This document shows, piece after piece, positions 35,471 to 45,146 of a DNA stretch of 64,000 nucleotides. Position 1 is the first letter of the stretch. Every line of letters begins with the position of its first letter. Position numbers and translations under genes: made by a program. Source of the stretch: Hymenobacter radiodurans (GTDB taxonomy: Bacteria > Bacteroidota > Bacteroidia > Cytophagales > Hymenobacteraceae); the NCBI RefSeq assembly GCF_004355185.1, contig NZ_CP037922.1, positions 310,001-374,000 of the forward strand, given 5' to 3'. The notes under the pieces are model-generated. The model searched no databases. It had not been told where the DNA came from and saw only the letters and a list, made by a program, of their open reading frames with translations.

Positions 35471-36376
35471 ATGGACGAACTGTTGCTGACCTTACCTATT
35501 ATTCAGCCCGAGCCGGCGGCCCCGGCCCGGCCACGCAAGCCTGACTGGCTGCGCGTAAAACTCCCCGTCGGCCCCGAGTATGCTAAAGTTCGTCGGCTTG
35601 TAGATGAGCATAAGCTGCATACCATTTGCGAAAGCGGCAATTGCCCCAATATGGGCGAGTGCTGGGGCGCTGGTACGGCCACCTTTATGATTCTGGGCAA
35701 TGTGTGCACACGCTCTTGCTCGTTCTGCGCCGTGGCCACCGGTCGCCCCAATGAATATGACACCGACGAGCCCCGTCGCGTAGCCGAAGCCATTCAACTG
35801 ATGGGCGTGAAGCATGCCGTAATCACCTCCGTGAACCGCGATGAGCTGAAAGACCGTGGAGCCAGCATTTGGCTGGAAACGGTGGTGCGCATAAAGCAGC
35901 TGTCGCCTACTACCACCATCGAAACGTTGATTCCGGACGTGAAAGCCAACTGGGAAGCATTGGATACCATGATTGCTGGCGGTCAGGAGGTAGTATCACA
36001 CAATGTCGAAACTGTGGGCAGCTTGTACCGTTTGGTGCGCCCGCAGGCCAAATACGACCGCTCACTGGAGCAGATTCGTCGGACCAAGGCCGCTGGTAAG
36101 CGCACGAAATCGGGCATTATGCTGGGTTTGGGCGAAAAGAAGGAGGAGATGTATAAGGCCATGGACGACCTCGCCGCCAATGGTCTCGACATCCTGACCC
36201 TGGGCCAGTACCTCCAGCCTACAAAGCGCCACTTAGAAGTGGCCGAGTTTATTCACCCCGATCTGTTTGCTCACTACCGCGAGGAAGGTCTTGCGCGTGG
36301 CCTAAAGTATGTCGAGTCGGGGCCGCTGGTGCGCAGCAGCTACCACGCAGAACGCCATGTAAACGTGCCGATTTAA
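35471..36376 (+). CDS. lipA: Lipoyl synthase
   Basis: Radical-SAM enzyme inserting two sulfur atoms into octanoyl chains on lipoyl domains. 301 residues. The auxiliary cluster motif is [12 protein letters not shown] (Cys 53, 58, 64) and the radical-SAM motif CTRSCSFC (Cys 79, 83, 86). The C-terminal serine ligand lies in [13 protein letters not shown]. It is needed by the 2-oxoacid dehydrogenases and glycine cleavage system encoded around it (fused E1, gcvP, sucAB). No lipB or lplA is adjacent. A perfect hairpin follows. Confidence 0.97.
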   Translation: MDELLLTLPIIQPEPAAPARPRKPDWLRVKLPVGPEYAKVRRLVDEHKLHTICESGNCPNMGECWGAGTATFMILGNVCTRSCSFCAVATGRPNEYDTDEPRRVAEAIQLMGVKHAVITSVNRDELKDRGASIWLETVVRIKQLSPTTTIETLIPDVKANWEALDTMIAGGQEVVSHNVETVGSLYRLVRPQAKYDRSLEQIRRTKAAGKRTKSGIMLGLGEKKEEMYKAMDDLAANGLDILTLGQYLQPTKRHLEVAEFIHPDLFAHYREEGLARGLKYVESGPLVRSSYHAERHVNVPI

Positions 36377-36394
36377 GTTTACCTGAGCAGCATC

Positions 36395-36441
36395 AAAGTA
36401 AAGGACTCGTCTATCAGAAATGGAGACGAGTCCTTTACTTT
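36395..36441 (+). terminator. Hairpin terminator of lipA
   Basis: Perfect 18-base arms (36395-36412, AAAGTAAAGGACTCGTCT, and 36424-36441) 18 bases after the stop. Confidence 0.82.
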
Positions 36442-36532
36442 ATCCCCATTTTGTAGCCGAGATATATTTAATAGTTTTGAATGTTAAGAATCTTATAAAT
36501 CAATCCAGTACTGCAGCTTGAAGGAATTTTTT

Positions 36533-36910
36533 ATGTTTCGTGGACGGCTGCGCCGTCGGGCTTTCTGGGGCAGAGTCGCTGCCCTCTACACTGGATTCCT
36601 GCTGACTTACGCCGGCCTTGATTGGTGGGTATATCACCAATCGGATAAGAAAGATTATGCGATGTTGGCGCTGGTATTTCTGCTTGTTGTAACTACGGCC
36701 TTGGTTGTTGTCCAGACTGTCAAACGCCTGCATGATACCAACCTGATAGGATGGTGGTGGCTGCTGGTAGTACCAATAATAGGAAATCTGTTTGGGGCTG
36801 GAATCCCGCTGGTAGACGGCACAGCCGGACCTAACCGCTTCGGCCCCGATCCTAAAAAGCGCCTTGCTTACAGCCCACCTGCCAACGCTGAAAATTTGCC
36901 CATTATATAA
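36533..36910 (+). CDS. DUF805 membrane protein
   Basis: A 125-residue membrane protein of the DUF805 family. The N-terminus FRGRLRRRAFW is the family signature. It is followed by three or four helices, the motif QTVKRLHDTNLIGWWWLL and NRFGPDPK near the end. Function unknown. The ATG at 36533 is used; a TTG 15 bases upstream gives LKEFF before it and would make the N-terminus closer to family length. The gene lies between two terminators, so it is probably monocistronic. Confidence 0.85.
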   Translation: MFRGRLRRRAFWGRVAALYTGFLLTYAGLDWWVYHQSDKKDYAMLALVFLLVVTTALVVVQTVKRLHDTNLIGWWWLLVVPIIGNLFGAGIPLVDGTAGPNRFGPDPKKRLAYSPPANAENLPII

Positions 36911-36914
36911 AAGC

Positions 36915-36950
36915 AAAAAGCCCCCCAGTAGTATACTGGGGGGCTTTTTT
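36915..36950. terminator. Bidirectional intrinsic terminator (G6C-word pair)
   Basis: AAAAAGCCCCCCAGTA and TACTGGGGGGCTTTTTT arms between DUF805 and the convergent DUF4136 gene. Confidence 0.92.
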
Positions 36951-36970
36951 ATAAAGAATAAAGAGGGAAA

Positions 36971-37576
36971 TTAACGACGGGCGTTAGAATTGGTCCCTTC
37001 CTGGGGAGGATAATTCTCTAAAATGCCCCCCACAATGCGGTACACTTCCTCCTCAGAGATGGTGTTCTTATCTATCTGCGCTTGGCCCTGGCCGCGCCAC
37101 GCCAATTCCTTGCGCTTAGCATCTACAAGGTCGATGATGACGGTGCCAGCTTTGTACTGAGTTACAGGCGAATATGGACCGCGGCCGTACATGCCATAGC
37201 CATAGTAAGGATAGCCATAGCCACCATAATAAGGCGAAACCTGTTGCTTATCCTCTACTTTGGCGTTGTAAGCAACGTACAAATCGGGGCTTTGCTCGGC
37301 GTAGGTAAGGCCTTTTTTCTTCATTTCGGTTTCTACCGCGGCCCGCATACGCTTGTCGAGGAAGGACTCGTAGCCACGGGCCGGACCGCCCTCAGCATCA
37401 GCGGTTTGCTGCGGATACCACGACCACGTTTTGAAGGTGCGGAAATTAACTGAGTGGTCGTAGTCGGAAGTGACGCCTACCCGAGCAGAAGAGCAACTGG
37501 TAGCGCCCAATAACAGTGATAAGCCTACGGCTACCAAAGTAACCGGACGGCGGAATAAACTTGTGAATGCGTTCAT
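36971..37576 (-). CDS. DUF4136 lipoprotein
   Basis: A 201-residue lipoprotein. The signal peptide has lipobox GATSC. The mature part has SDYDHSVNFRTFKTWSWYP, RAAVETEMKKKGLTY and PDLYVAYNAKVEDKQQV, which match the DUF4136 pattern. A Tyr/Gly-rich insert (YYGGYGYPYYGYGMYGRG) sits in the middle, followed by AGTVIIDLVDAKRKELAWRG. It is probably an outer-membrane lipoprotein. The ATG at 37576 is used because it precedes the signal peptide. The 220 bases upstream hold a GGGGGGCAATGTT word. Confidence 0.85.
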   Translation of the reverse strand: MNAFTSLFRRPVTLVAVGLSLLLGATSCSSARVGVTSDYDHSVNFRTFKTWSWYPQQTADAEGGPARGYESFLDKRMRAAVETEMKKKGLTYAEQSPDLYVAYNAKVEDKQQVSPYYGGYGYPYYGYGMYGRGPYSPVTQYKAGTVIIDLVDAKRKELAWRGQGQAQIDKNTISEEEVYRIVGGILENYPPQEGTNSNARR

Positions 37577-37796
37577 ATACGTTGGCGAAGAGTTGAGTGA
37601 AAGAGCTACGCGCACTGCGGGACTAACGTAAAGTGAGCCCCTCAAAGTACGTGCTTAACTCTGGCTATACAACGCCGCGGTGGGGGGCAATGTTCCAAAT
37701 ATGGAGGTCTGCAAAATGAGTAAAAGCAAATTTTTTCAGGGAAAAAACCTTGATCAACTTGAAATTTCTATATCTTCCCAAACTTAAACCTGACCT

Positions 37797-38096
37797 ATGC
37801 ACAAACTCTACCCTTGCCTGTTTGGCCTCGCTTTACTTGCTTCCTGCAGCGCCGTCCGCGACGATTCCTTTAGCTCTTCGCGGAGCAACAAAAAACCAGT
37901 AGCTCATAACACGGTCGTGGAATGCATTCTCTACGATGGCATGACCAAAGAATCCACTCAGCTCACCAATCTCGGCGTAAACACCCAAGTACAAGTGCTC
38001 GACACGGTTGACGCATACTTTGTCCGGGCCCGCGTGACGGAGAATGGGAAGGTGCTCAATGGCTACCTCTACCGTACCTGCTTTTCCCAGCGCTAG
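37797..38096 (+). CDS. Small lipoprotein, hypothetical
   Basis: A 99-residue protein with a lipobox (LALLASC, Cys at about residue 17). The mature part has a beta-strand pattern (VECILYDGMTKESTQLTNLG, then QVLDTVDAYFVRARV) resembling a small SH3-like domain; this is a pattern guess only. A terminator follows directly. Confidence 0.6.
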   Translation: MHKLYPCLFGLALLASCSAVRDDSFSSSRSNKKPVAHNTVVECILYDGMTKESTQLTNLGVNTQVQVLDTVDAYFVRARVTENGKVLNGYLYRTCFSQR

Positions 38097-38114
38097 CAAG
38101 TAGCCAACTAGTCA

Positions 38115-38151
38115 CAAAAAAGCCCCCACGCCGAGCGTGGGGGGCTTTTTC
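38115..38151. terminator. Bidirectional intrinsic terminator (G6C-word pair)
   Basis: AAAAAAGCCCCCACGC and GCGTGGGGGGCTTTTT arms between the small lipoprotein and gcvP genes. Confidence 0.92.
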
Positions 38152-38168
38152 TTTAATTATGAGACTGC

Positions 38169-41086
38169 TTAGTACGAAGGACCACGGTCGGTTTCAACCA
38201 ACTTCTCCTCAGCATCTACATACTCCTCAATGGGCGTGCAGGCGCAGATAAGATTCCGGTCGCCAAACGCGGAGTCGATGCGGCTGACGGCAGGCCAGAA
38301 CTTGGCGGCGCGTACATACTCGATAGGGTAAGCCGCCTGCTCGCGGGTGTAAGGGCGCGTCCACTCATTGGCCATGATGGTAGCGGCGGTGTGCGGTGCG
38401 TGCTTGAGCAGGTTGTCCTTGGCATCAGCGCGACCTTCTTCCACTGCCCGAATCTCATGACGAATCTTAATCATGGCGTCGCAGAAGCGGTCGAGCTCCT
38501 CTTTGCTTTCGCTTTCGGTGGGCTCCACCATCAGCGTGCCAGCCACGGGGAACGACACGGTAGGCGCGTGGTAGCCATAGTCCATCAAGCGCTTGGCAAT
38601 GTCTTCTACCTCAATACCAGCCTTCTTGAAGTGGCGGCACTCCAGAATCATCTCGTGGGCGCAACGGCCTTTCTCCCCCACGTACAGCACTGGGTAGTGC
38701 TCTTCCAGGCGAGCCTTGATATAGTTGGCGTTCAGAATAGCGATGCGCGTAGCCTGCGTCAACCCTTCACCGCCCATCATAGAGATGTAAGCATAGGAAA
38801 TAGGCAGAATGCTGGCTGAGCCCCACGGAGCAGAAGAAACGGCGCCCGTAGCTTTCTCGTGGCCAACTTCTATCACCACGTGACCGGGCAGGTAAGGCGC
38901 CAGATCAGCAACTACGCCAATCGGACCCACGCCAGGACCACCGCCACCGTGAGGAATGCAGAAGGTCTTGTGTAAGTTGAGGTGGCATACATCGGCGCCA
39001 ATGGTGGCAGGCGACGTGAGGCCTACTTGGGCGTTCATGTTGGCGCCGTCCATGTACACACGGCCACCGTGCTGATGAATAGTGCGGCAGATGTCGATGA
39101 TGGTTTCCTCATACACGCCGTGCGTACTCGGGTAGGTCACCATCAGGCAGGAAAGATTGGCAGCGTGCTGCTCCGCTTTCTGCTTCAAGTCAGCTACATC
39201 GATGCTGCCATGGTCGTCGCTTTTTACCACCACTACCTGCATGCCAGCCATTACGGCCGAAGCGGGGTTGGTGCCGTGGGCCGAAGCCGGAATCAACGCA
39301 ATGTTGCGGTGGCCTTCGCCCCGACCTTCGTGGTAAGCGCGAATAACCAGCAGGCCAGCGTACTCGCCCTGTGCGCCGGAGTTAGGCTGCAAGCTAACGG
39401 CGGCAAAGCCAGTTACCTCGCACAGCCACGCTTCTAGCTCTTCGAAAATCTGCTTGTAGCCTTGCGCTTGCTCGCGGGGAGCAAAAGGGTGAAGGCTACC
39501 GATTTCGGGCCACGTCACCGGAATCATTTCAGCGGTAGCGTTGAGCTTCATGGTGCACGAACCCAGCGGAATCATGGAGTGAGCTAGGCTCAAATCCTTG
39601 TTCTCAAGCTGCTTCATGTAGCGCAGCATCTCGTGCTCGGAGTGGTGCGTGTTGAAGATGGGGTGAGTGAGGTAGTCGCTGGTGCGCACCAAACCTTCGG
39701 GCCAAGTCAGCTCTACGTCGGCAGGCATTTCAACTGCGCCGGCTTCTTTGCCCAGCACTTTAGCGAATACGCTTACGATATCGGCTACGTCTGACGCTTC
39801 GGTGTTTTGGTGCAGCGAAATACCTACGCGTACTTCATCGAAGTAGCGGAAGTTCAGGCCAGCGGCTTCAGCTTCGCGCTTCACGGCTTGCTGTAGTTCC
39901 TTGCTTTCCAAACGCAGGTTGAGCGCATCAAAGTAGAACTCATTGCTTTGCTCCACGCCCAAAGCTGTCAGCGCTTTCTCCAATGTTTGGGTTAAGGCGT
40001 GAATGTTCGTGGCAAACTGACGAATGCGCTCCGGCCCGTGATATACAGCGTACATACCAGCCAATACCGACAGCAGTACCTGCGCCGTGCAGATGTTACT
40101 CGTGGCTTTCTCACGGCGAATGTGCTGCTCGCGAGTTTGCAGCGCCATGCGCAGCGCTTTGTTGCCGGCCGCGTCGATGCTTTGACCGATCAGGCGACCC
40201 GGAATAACGCGCTTAAACTGGTCTTTGGTAGCGAAGAAACCAGCGTGCGGGCCGCCGTAGCCCATCGGTACACCGAAGCGCTGGGAGTTACCCACGCACA
40301 CATCGGCGCCCATTTCGCCGGGCGACTTCAGCAGCGTCAGCGCCATCAGATCGGCTGCTACGGTTACGAAGAGGCCGCTGGCGTGGGCTTGGGTGATGAA
40401 ATCGGTGTAGTCGAATACCTGGCCGTCGGCGGCTGGGTACTGAAGCATAGCGCCAAACAGCGCCTCATCGGAAAGATCGGCGGTACGGTGGTCACCAATT
40501 ACCAACTCAATGTTGAGCGGCGTAGCGCGGGTACGCAATACATCGATGGTCTGAGGTAATACCAGCTCCGAGACGAAGAACTTCGTGGTGTTCTTTTTCT
40601 TGGTCTGGCTATGAAACATGTTCATGGCCTCGGCGGCAGCCGTGCCTTCGTCGAGCAAGCTGGCGTTGGCAATTTCGAGGCCGGTGAGGTCAATTATCAT
40701 CGTCTGATAATTGAGCAAAGCTTCTAAACGACCTTGGGCAATTTCCGCTTGGTAGGGCGTATAGGCGGTGTACCAGCCGGGGTTTTCGAGAATATTGCGC
40801 TGGATAACGGGGGCAGCTGGGTATCGTGGTAGCCCAGGCCGATGTAGTTTTTATAGATTTTATTCTGACCAGCTATCTGCTTAAACTTCGCCAGAAAAGC
40901 CCGCTCGGTGAGGGCGGCCGGCAAGTTCAGAGGCCGCGGGAGGCGGATGGCCGCCGGCACGGTTTCGTCGATAAGCTGATCGAGGGATTCCACGCCAATG
41001 GTGCGCAGCATTTGGGCTACAGCAACTTCGTCGGGGCCGTTGTGACGGTCCACAAACACATCAGCGGGCTTGGTTTTCAGCAACAT
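38169..41086 (-). CDS. gcvP: Glycine dehydrogenase (decarboxylating), P protein, frame broken at 40809-40813
   Basis: PLP enzyme that decarboxylates glycine and passes the aminomethyl group to the lipoyl arm of GcvH. The N-terminal frame starts [20 protein letters not shown] and breaks at QLPPLSS. With one extra C (G5 to G6 on the plus strand) it reads [20 protein letters not shown] and continues into the long second frame, giving 972 residues, the normal single-chain length. PLP-Lys motif [18 protein letters not shown] is in the C-terminal half. gcvH and gcvT are not here. It lies 1.8 kb from lipA and is fed by the threonine-to-glycine pair at 10-14 kb. Confidence 0.95.
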
Positions 41087-41142
41087 AAAGAGAAGATAGA
41101 GGTGACGAGAAGATGTGGCTGCACAGGCAGCCGAACCTTTAA

Positions 41143-41150
41143 CAAAGGTA
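41143..41150 (-). promoter_or_regulatory. TAnnTTTG -7 promoter element (gcvP)
   Basis: TACCTTTG on the minus strand, 56 bases before the ATG at 41086. The leader holds a small hairpin (GGCTGCCTGTGCAGCC) but not the tandem fold of a glycine riboswitch. Confidence 0.6.
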
Positions 41151-41263
41151 AGGCGAAAACCTCTCCGGACGATAGGATTATTAGGCTGATGGCGGTGGTA
41201 GCGCCTATACGCCAAAATATTTAACCAGATTTGCCCCCCAACCCACCCAATCCGTTTTCTCAA

Positions 41264-42478
41264 ATGCGCCCCTTAACCATTGGTATCATTCGCGAAGGAA
41301 AAACGCTCCCCGACCTGCGCGTGACGCTCACCCCCAAAAAATGCGTGGAGGCCGAAACGCTATTTCCCGGCCTACGCATTGTGGTGCAAGAATCCTCCGT
41401 GCGCAGCTTTAAAGACCAGGAGTACCGCGACTTAGGTATTGAAGTTCGCCCGGAAGTGTCGGACTGCGACATACTGCTAGGGGTGAAAGAGGTGCCACCC
41501 GACAAGCTCATTCCGAACAAAACCTATATGTTTTTCTCGCACACCGTGAAGAAGCAGCCGGCCAACCGGGAGCTGTTGCAGCAGGTCTTAAAGAAGAATA
41601 TCACGCTGATTGACTATGAGTTACTGACCAATGAGCAAGGTGAGCGAATCGTGGCTTTTGGGCGCTGGGCCGGTATTGTGGGCGCTTATAACGGACTGCT
41701 GACGTATGGGCGCAAGCACAACTTGTATGAACTGAAACCGGCCTACCAATGCATCGACATGGAGGATATGCAGGAGGAGTTCTTCAAAGTCAAAAAATTG
41801 CCCCCCATCAAGATGGCCGTGACGGGGTCGGGGCGGGTGGCGCAGGGCGCGGTGGAGGTGCTCGACAAAATGGGGATCCGACGGGTGAGTGTTTACGATT
41901 ATCTGTACCTGGATTTCCACGAGCCCGTGTATACCCAGCTTAGAAGCAGCGACTACAACCGCCGCCGCGACGGCCGCGTGTGGGATACGCCCGATTTTCA
42001 CCGCAATCCGCAGGAGTACGAATCTACGTTTGGGGCTTTTCTGCATGTTACTGATTTGCTGCTAGCCTGTGCCTACTGGCACCCAGCGGCGCCTAAGCTG
42101 TTCAGCGAAGCGGACACGCAACGACCAGATTTTCGCATCAATACCATCGCCGATATCACTTGCGACGTGAATGGCTCCGTTCCTACTACCAAGCGGAGCA
42201 CCAGCATTCAGGATCCGGCCTTTGACTACAATCCGCAGACCGGCGAGTTGGAGTCGCCCTACTCCAGTCCTACCAATATCACGGTGATGGCCGTGGATAA
42301 CCTTCCCTGCGAGCTACCCCGCAACGCCAGCCGCGACTTCGGCCGGCAGCTGCTAGACAATGTGTTTCCGTATTTAGTGAGCGACAAACCCGAGCCGATT
42401 ATCGAGCGGGCTACCATCGCGGCGGGGGGCAAATTGACGGAACGCTACGCGTATCTGGCTGATTACGTGGCCGACTAG
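41264..42478 (+). CDS. NAD(P)-dependent oxidoreductase, saccharopine dehydrogenase (LYS1)-like
   Basis: A 404-residue two-domain dehydrogenase of the alanine dehydrogenase/LYS1 superfamily. The N-terminal substrate domain starts LTIGIIREGKTLPDLRVTLT, then KEVPPDKLIPNKTYMFFSH, which matches the AlaDH/PNT N-terminal pattern. The Rossmann domain has VTGSGRVAQGAVEVL near residue 190, then ADITCDVNGSVP near residue 300. It resembles lysine-forming saccharopine dehydrogenase, but the substrate is not certain, and a bacterial role in lysine metabolism is inference. It starts 33 bases into a longer open frame, and an ATTTGCCCCCCA word lies upstream. Confidence 0.8.
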   Translation: MRPLTIGIIREGKTLPDLRVTLTPKKCVEAETLFPGLRIVVQESSVRSFKDQEYRDLGIEVRPEVSDCDILLGVKEVPPDKLIPNKTYMFFSHTVKKQPANRELLQQVLKKNITLIDYELLTNEQGERIVAFGRWAGIVGAYNGLLTYGRKHNLYELKPAYQCIDMEDMQEEFFKVKKLPPIKMAVTGSGRVAQGAVEVLDKMGIRRVSVYDYLYLDFHEPVYTQLRSSDYNRRRDGRVWDTPDFHRNPQEYESTFGAFLHVTDLLLACAYWHPAAPKLFSEADTQRPDFRINTIADITCDVNGSVPTTKRSTSIQDPAFDYNPQTGELESPYSSPTNITVMAVDNLPCELPRNASRDFGRQLLDNVFPYLVSDKPEPIIERATIAAGGKLTERYAYLADYVAD

Positions 42479-42485
42479 AAAAGTC

Positions 42486-42571
42486 ATTATCAATCTGCCA
42501 TAAAAAGGCCCTTCTCCCATTCAATAACATGCTTCAATGGGAGAAGGGCCTTTTTATGGCAGATTGATAAT
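42486..42571. terminator. 36-bp perfect inverted repeat, bidirectional terminator
   Basis: Perfect 36-base arms (42486-42521 and 42536-42571) with a 14-base loop. The inner part is AAAAAGGCCCTTCTCCCATT and its complement. It separates the dehydrogenase gene from the convergent DUF1206 gene. It is the longest perfect hairpin in the window. Confidence 0.93.
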
Positions 42572-42595
42572 CAGAAAAGCGCTTACAGGGATGAG

Positions 42596-43480
42596 TTATA
42601 CGCCGCGCAGCACGGGGTATTTAGCCTGCACCAGCATATACACACCATAGGCCATCAGACCCAAGGCGACAATGGCGAGTACAACGGGGCCCATGCTGGC
42701 CAGCAAGTCGAAGGCGCCTTCAGTACCCTGAGCTTTGCCTGAGTTAGACTGCATGGCGGCCTGCAGGAGGAAATAGCCGATAATTGCCATTACAATACCC
42801 CGAGCCGTGTAGCCAATCTGGCCCGTGCGAAATACGATCTTCTGTTGGTCGGCGGGAAGGCTGCTGCTATTCACATGCTTGGCAAACTTGCCCGAGTAGG
42901 CCCGGTAAATCTGGTACAGGCCTGCCCCAATAACACCTAGCGCAACGGCGCCGACCAGCCACTGACCATACGGCTGGTCCAATATTTTTGCCACTATCGA
43001 CTGTTGGGTGCTGCCTCCACCATTGTCGGCGGCCCCGCCGCTGAATGCAGCCCGGCCCGCCGTATAGGCAATACCGGTATAAAGCAATCCACTGCCTGCA
43101 TAGCCTAATCTGCGAGCCAGACCCTTGGCGTCGGAGCCCTTATCTTCCGTATCGCGAAAGGCCTGCACTAAGCGCCAGATAACGTAGCCTAGCAAGCCGA
43201 AAGCAACCAAGCCTAGGAGAAACCGACCAAAGGGCAGATCCTGAATGGTTTGCAGGGCCTGCTCCTTATCAGCTGTTTTGCCCCCCTGCGTACCCGTAGC
43301 GGCCATTACCGCAAGGGTACCCAACACAATATACACGACGCCTTTGGCTGCAAAGCCAAATCGGGCCAATGCTTTGATGCCCGACGAGGGGAGTGAGGTA
43401 GAGAAGAAGTGAGTGAGGAAGTTGACATAGCTGGAAAGTAGAAAAAGAGCGGAAAGAAAGAACCAGGTGGAAACGGGCAA
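42596..43480 (-). CDS. DUF1206 membrane protein
   Basis: A 294-residue membrane protein with six helices in three repeats of the DUF1206 unit: ALARFGFAAKGVVYIVLGTL, ARRLGYAGSGLLYTGIAYTA and TGQIGYTARGIVMAIIGYFL. Function unknown. As read it would start at a TTG (43480). An ATG at 43428 in another frame gives MSTSSLTSSLPHSP and joins the domain if one G is added to the plus-strand G4 at 43388-43391, a likely under-call like others here. Either way the conserved part starts at about 43380. A TTTTGCCCCCC word (43276) encodes Gly-Gly-Lys. Confidence 0.85.
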   Translation of the reverse strand: MPVSTWFFLSALFLLSSYVNFLTHFFSTSLPSSGIKALARFGFAAKGVVYIVLGTLAVMAATGTQGGKTADKEQALQTIQDLPFGRFLLGLVAFGLLGYVIWRLVQAFRDTEDKGSDAKGLARRLGYAGSGLLYTGIAYTAGRAAFSGGAADNGGGSTQQSIVAKILDQPYGQWLVGAVALGVIGAGLYQIYRAYSGKFAKHVNSSSLPADQQKIVFRTGQIGYTARGIVMAIIGYFLLQAAMQSNSGKAQGTEGAFDLLASMGPVVLAIVALGLMAYGVYMLVQAKYPVLRGV

Positions 43481-43482
43481 CC

Positions 43483-44064
43483 CTAAGCACTCATCGAGTA
43501 TATCGTGGGCCCTCCCAGCAAACCTTCAGGTTGGTACAACTCGGCTCCGGCACGAAACAGGGGTTCGTTTTCGGCTAAGTCGAGGGTGAAGATTGGCTTG
43601 CCATCCAGGGCGCCGCTAAGAAATAAGCGCTCCAAATTGCCCCCCGCTGCCATGTACGGAATAAAGAATTGATCGGCCAATTCTGCAATCAGCAAATTGC
43701 GGATGTCAGCGGTTTCCTGAGTTATAGTAGTCAGTTCTTCTTCGAAGGGAGTGAGAAACAGCAGCCGGTCTGCCGCTAGCTCTGCTTCATATTCCAGCCC
43801 CATATTCGTCCGCATACCTCGGCCGAGGGCATACACGATGGGTTGCTGCTCACCTTGCAGCAGATAGCGAAATACAGTTTGCTCCAGCAAGGAGTGAAAG
43901 CCGGACAGTACACAATGACTGTTCGTTCGTTGCTCCACAGCCCACAGACAAGTGGGATGCTCAATGTAGCCGGGATAGTTGCGGGAGCAAAGAAAAGCGG
44001 TCTTTGGAAGGGTCAGCAGGTCGAGGTTTCCCAAGGTGTGCAACTCTTCCGGGGCAATATTCAT
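43483..44064 (-). CDS. DprA/SMF-like Rossmann-fold protein
   Basis: A 193-residue soluble protein. TLPKTAFLCSRNYP near the N-terminus and CVLSGFHSLLEQTVFRYLLQ followed by PIVYALGRGM look like the Rossmann core of DNA-processing protein DprA (SMF), with the phosphate-binding loop degenerate. The helix-turn-helix ends of DprA are missing, so it may not process incoming DNA. Its stop lies 3 bases from the longest start of the DUF1206 gene, so they may be one transcript. The assignment is moderate; no other clue to function. Confidence 0.5.
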   Translation of the reverse strand: MNIAPEELHTLGNLDLLTLPKTAFLCSRNYPGYIEHPTCLWAVEQRTNSHCVLSGFHSLLEQTVFRYLLQGEQQPIVYALGRGMRTNMGLEYEAELAADRLLFLTPFEEELTTITQETADIRNLLIAELADQFFIPYMAAGGNLERLFLSGALDGKPIFTLDLAENEPLFRAGAELYQPEGLLGGPTIYSMSA

Positions 44065-44136
44065 ACGCGGAAGACTAGAGAAAACTGGCGGCTAAAAGCC
44101 TTACAGTCAAAATGAAAGCACTGCGTAGCTGCGGAG

Positions 44137-44190
44137 AATAACAAAAGCTCCGCACTAGCTAGCTACAGCTGGTACGGAGCTTTTGTTATT
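44137..44190 (-). terminator. Hairpin downstream of the CsbD gene
   Basis: Perfect 16-base arms (44137-44152 AATAACAAAAGCTCCG, and 44175-44190), 18 bases beyond the CsbD stop. Confidence 0.82.
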
Positions 44191-44208
44191 AAAGGTCAAC
44201 CGTGGGGG

Positions 44209-44412
44209 TTAAAAATTACGGCTAAACCAAGATTTTATTTCGTCGGCTGTCTTGCCCGCTTTCTGCTGCAGCTCGCCCAGCCATTCATCTTGCTTGCCTT
44301 CCTGATACTCCATATCATCGTCGGTGAGGTTGGCGTGCTCCTGCCGAAACTTACCTTTTACTTCATTCCAGTTGCCGCGGGCACGCCATTCGGTGCTTTT
44401 GTCAATATCCAT
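44209..44412 (-). CDS. CsbD family stress-response-type protein
   Basis: A 67-residue hydrophilic protein of the CsbD family: RGNWNEVKGKFRQEHANLTD, then EGKQDEWLGELQQKAGKTAD. CsbD-like proteins are general-stress proteins of unknown function in many bacteria. The ATG at 44412 is used; the longer open frame upstream has no family similarity. The gene stands alone between a hairpin and a stretch of about 80 bases before the next gene. Confidence 0.88.
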   Translation of the reverse strand: MDIDKSTEWRARGNWNEVKGKFRQEHANLTDDDMEYQEGKQDEWLGELQQKAGKTADEIKSWFSRNF

Positions 44413-44492
44413 TGTCGTAGGGCTTAAGGGTGGAAATGAACTACTTACCATCTAGCTTACGCCTACTGCGCTGTAAAGTTGAGCTTAGGCCA

Positions 44493-45101
44493 TTAGAAAT
44501 GGGTGGTATTGGCCAGCGCAATGGTAATCCATATGGCCGCCCCGCTTATTAGCCCAACTCCAAAGCCAGCTGCTGCATTACCCAGCTTTTTTCGTTGCGC
44601 TTGCTTCTCGTAGCCACGTGCATAGTTTGGGTCATTCAGCAGAGTCTTGTCTGGCACGATAAGATTCTTGTCGTTGGGTGGTGAAGCAGCAATAGCAGCT
44701 CCAGCAGCCACACCTCCAAGCCCGCCGAGTACCGGAATGCTTACGGCAGTGGCACCGAAAGTACCCCAAAAAGCGCCTGGGGCTTTAAAATGCTTCCGGG
44801 CGTCTTCACGGCCCTGCGTGGTCATCTCTTCTGGTGTGCGCCCCAACACCGACGCCGACTCTGGTTTGCTTATAAGCTCTTTAGTGCCATTAGCATACCG
44901 AATCAAGAAAACCTCGGCAGCCGGCATAAACAACGTGTCCGAACTTGGTGGCTCAGTGCTAGGGACATAAGATATCTCGGTAGGCGTAATGGCCAGCACG
45001 TGCGCCTTTATTTCATCGCCATTGCGACGCAGGATTGTGTCTTGGGCTTGCGCGCACAATGCGCTGCAGAGTAGTAAGTACGTGAGTAGAAAAAGACGCA
45101 T
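44493..45101 (-). CDS. Secreted protein with YANGTKE domain, paralogue 1
   Basis: A 202-residue protein. Signal peptide RLFLLTYLLLCSALCAQA is followed by a domain of about 60 residues shared with the next two genes: DTILRRNGDEIKAHVLAITP, then AAEVFLIRYANGTKE. A middle part is Gly/Ala-rich (LGGLGGVAAGAAIAAS), and the C-terminus is hydrophobic, so it may be anchored in a membrane. It shares VPDKTLLNDPNYARGYEKQA with paralogue 2. No known family; the domain may be a small beta module. Confidence 0.68.
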   Translation of the reverse strand: MRLFLLTYLLLCSALCAQAQDTILRRNGDEIKAHVLAITPTEISYVPSTEPPSSDTLFMPAAEVFLIRYANGTKELISKPESASVLGRTPEEMTTQGREDARKHFKAPGAFWGTFGATAVSIPVLGGLGGVAAGAAIAASPPNDKNLIVPDKTLLNDPNYARGYEKQAQRKKLGNAAAGFGVGLISGAAIWITIALANTTHF

Positions 45102-45146
45102 ATGAATAGCACGCTATAAGATGAGAGAAGTTGATAAGTGTTGAAA

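Noticed and set aside
38391..40559. Long open frames on the plus strand inside gcvP
   Set aside because: They lie opposite a well-conserved gene, have no start signal or family similarity, and arise from the high GC third-position bias.
41087..41142. Possible glycine riboswitch ahead of gcvP
   Set aside because: The leader is only about 56 bases with one short hairpin; the tandem aptamer needs much more and none of its conserved blocks is visible.
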